Shown: piece by piece, positions 29,701 through 30,490 of the stretch | Layout of the letters: every line of letters starts with the position of its first letter | Position numbering within the stretch: position 1 is the stretch's first letter | DNA from: an uncultured Blautia sp. | GTDB lineage: Bacteria; Bacillota; Clostridia; Lachnospirales; Lachnospiraceae | DNA length: 30,490 nt | NCBI GenBank assembly: GCA_900539145.1 | Contig: UQAX01000034.1 | Span: 1 to 30,490, forward strand | Reading direction: 5' to 3' | Made by a program: the position numbers and the translations under genes | Notes under the pieces: generated by a model | The model's input: the letters and a program-made list of their open reading frames with translations, nothing else | Told to the model about the DNA's origin: nothing | Database searches by the model: none

Positions 29701-30363
29701 TTATCTGTCCTTTATCTGAATAAATTTCAGTGCATACATCGGTCCAAATCTTTGATAAAAAGAGTCCAGCTCTACCATATAATGTTCATTATCCATATAG
29801 ATTTCTGCCGGTTTCTCTCTCTTAACAAATTTCAGGCTTCTTCCATTTTTAATACAGTACCGCTCAATTTCAATGCAAAATGCTTCTACGCTTTTGGGAC
29901 ACTCGTCTAAATCCACCAGCATCACTCTTTTCGGTTTAAAGGTGTGGTTTAACTCATCTGCACATTTGGAAATATATACATAATCCAAAACAAGAAATCC
30001 TATCATCACCCCTGCGTCAAGAAGTAAAATCATACGGATAGGCGTCTGGTCCGACAACAACGCTCCAATTCCAAGCAACAGAATAAAAACGTGGTCCAGC
30101 CAATAAATACCGGAAATCCCTTTCATACAATATTTCAAAAATCCGTCTTTTTGTTCCCGTTCTCTTCTGTAATAGATAAAGAAAAAGAACATTCCTATCA
30201 ACACATAGCCCACAAGAAACAGTACCAAATATGGCAGTACCGATAAAGCAAATTCCTTATCTTTTTGTACGCCCAAATACACTGTTGTGACAATAAACAG
30301 CACGCACCCCATAATAGCGCCGTGTTTTAGGATATCCTGCCCATTCTCTGACAATCGCTTCAT
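29701..30363 (-). CDS. Unrecognised membrane protein with four helices and a soluble tail
   Basis: A 220-residue protein that I do not recognise. It has four likely membrane helices: about 14-32 (AIMGCVLFIVTTVYLGV), 40-64 (VLPYLVLFLVGYVLIGMFFF), 87-103 (YWLDHVFILLLGIGALL) and 109-130 (RMILLLDAGVMIGFLVLDYV). They are followed by a cytoplasmic domain of about 85 residues with mixed helix and strand (VMLVDLDECPKSVEAFCIEI, SLKFVKREKPAEIYMDNEHY, ALKFIQIKDR). GGGAGGGA lies before the ATG. It forms its own unit upstream of the two-component system, ended by a strong terminator. The neighbouring peptide-stress system offers a context but no proof of a shared job. Confidence 0.75.
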   Translation of the reverse strand: MKRLSENGQDILKHGAIMGCVLFIVTTVYLGVQKDKEFALSVLPYLVLFLVGYVLIGMFFFFIYYRREREQKDGFLKYCMKGISGIYWLDHVFILLLGIGALLSDQTPIRMILLLDAGVMIGFLVLDYVYISKCADELNHTFKPKRVMLVDLDECPKSVEAFCIEIERYCIKNGRSLKFVKREKPAEIYMDNEHYMVELDSFYQRFGPMYALKFIQIKDR

Positions 30364-30386
30364 AACAATCCCTCCCTGACTTTATT

Positions 30387-30411
30387 GGTAGTGTCAAAAA
30401 CTACCTGTTTT
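30387..30411 (+). other. Terminator-like hairpin in the leader of the last gene
   Basis: GGTAGT/ACTACC stem with a GTCAAAA loop followed by TG and six T on the plus strand. No plus-strand gene in the window would use it; it could end an antisense transcript or be part of the leader of the gene at 29701-30363. I see no clear gene between 30364 and the window end. Confidence 0.3.
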
Positions 30412-30490
30412 TTATTGTTTAAATTATTTAAAAAACTTGATTTTATGGGAAGTTGCAAATAAAAAGAGCATTGACCTCCCTTTTCTGGTA

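Noticed and set aside
30427..30471. 14-codon open frame on the minus strand near the right end (ATG at 30471)
   Set aside because: GGGAGG is only 3 bases from the ATG, the peptide has no recognisable character, and the context is cut by the window edge.

Overview
The window reads as a chromosomal segment of an anaerobic, AT-rich, spore-forming Gram-positive of the Firmicutes, most likely a gut Lachnospiraceae (Blautia/Ruminococcus-like; genus not fixed by the sequence). Reasons: Shine-Dalgarno sites are strong (AGGAGG type), sigma-A promoters have near-ideal 16-17 bp spacers, there is a cysteine T-box, a sporulation sigma factor (SigH type) and a YlmC/YmxH protein, and a secreted GH95 fucosidase ends in choline-binding-type wall repeats. 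Most genes are on the minus strand. Several start codons were moved from the longest open frame to the codon that follows a proper ribosome binding site.

Left part (1-9.6 kb): a HbpS/UPF0303-like protein and trpS (minus), then luxS (plus). After luxS comes an unannotated-looking but well-built type I toxin-antitoxin locus: a 28-residue holin-like membrane peptide on the minus strand, facing a roughly 90-nt plus-strand RNA with a perfect promoter and its own terminator. Next are a short decayed coding fragment, a MobA/MocA-like nucleotidyltransferase, a tRNA-Thr(GGT) with promoter and terminator, and a 1780-residue multidomain GH95 alpha-L-fucosidase.

Middle (9.5-20.2 kb): the conserved Firmicutes block cysE-cysS-mrnC-rlmB-sigH (without the rae1/yacP gene usually found before sigH), led by a T-box with a TGC (Cys) specifier; gdhA with its own promoter; then a copper operon csoR-copA followed without an obvious break by ispF and an ABC-F ATPase. 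copA carries a C-terminal CopZ-like domain preceded by a strong internal ribosome binding site and ATG, so the same gene may make both the pump and a free 65-residue chaperone.

Right part (20.2-30.5 kb): a two-gene DUF3990/DUF3791-like cassette (ADP-ribosyltransferase-fold candidate toxin plus partner) inserted head-to-head with csoR; a YlmC/YmxH gene; an eda-kdgK-kdgK2 operon for 2-keto-3-deoxygluconate use, divergent from an IclR/KdgR-type regulator with a perfect 15-bp palindrome between promoter and eda; and a LanFEG/BcrAB-type peptide-stress module (ATPase, two permeases, a histidine kinase with almost no extracellular part, an OmpR-type regulator). Four exact CAAGGT repeats at 11-bp steps sit in front of the transporter genes and are the likely regulator binding site. 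The window ends with an unrecognised four-helix membrane protein.

The most interesting candidates are the type I toxin-antitoxin locus (2.4-2.7 kb), the DUF3990/DUF3791-like pair (20.3-21.3 kb), the copA/copZ internal start, and the 11-bp-phased repeats at 27.9 kb.
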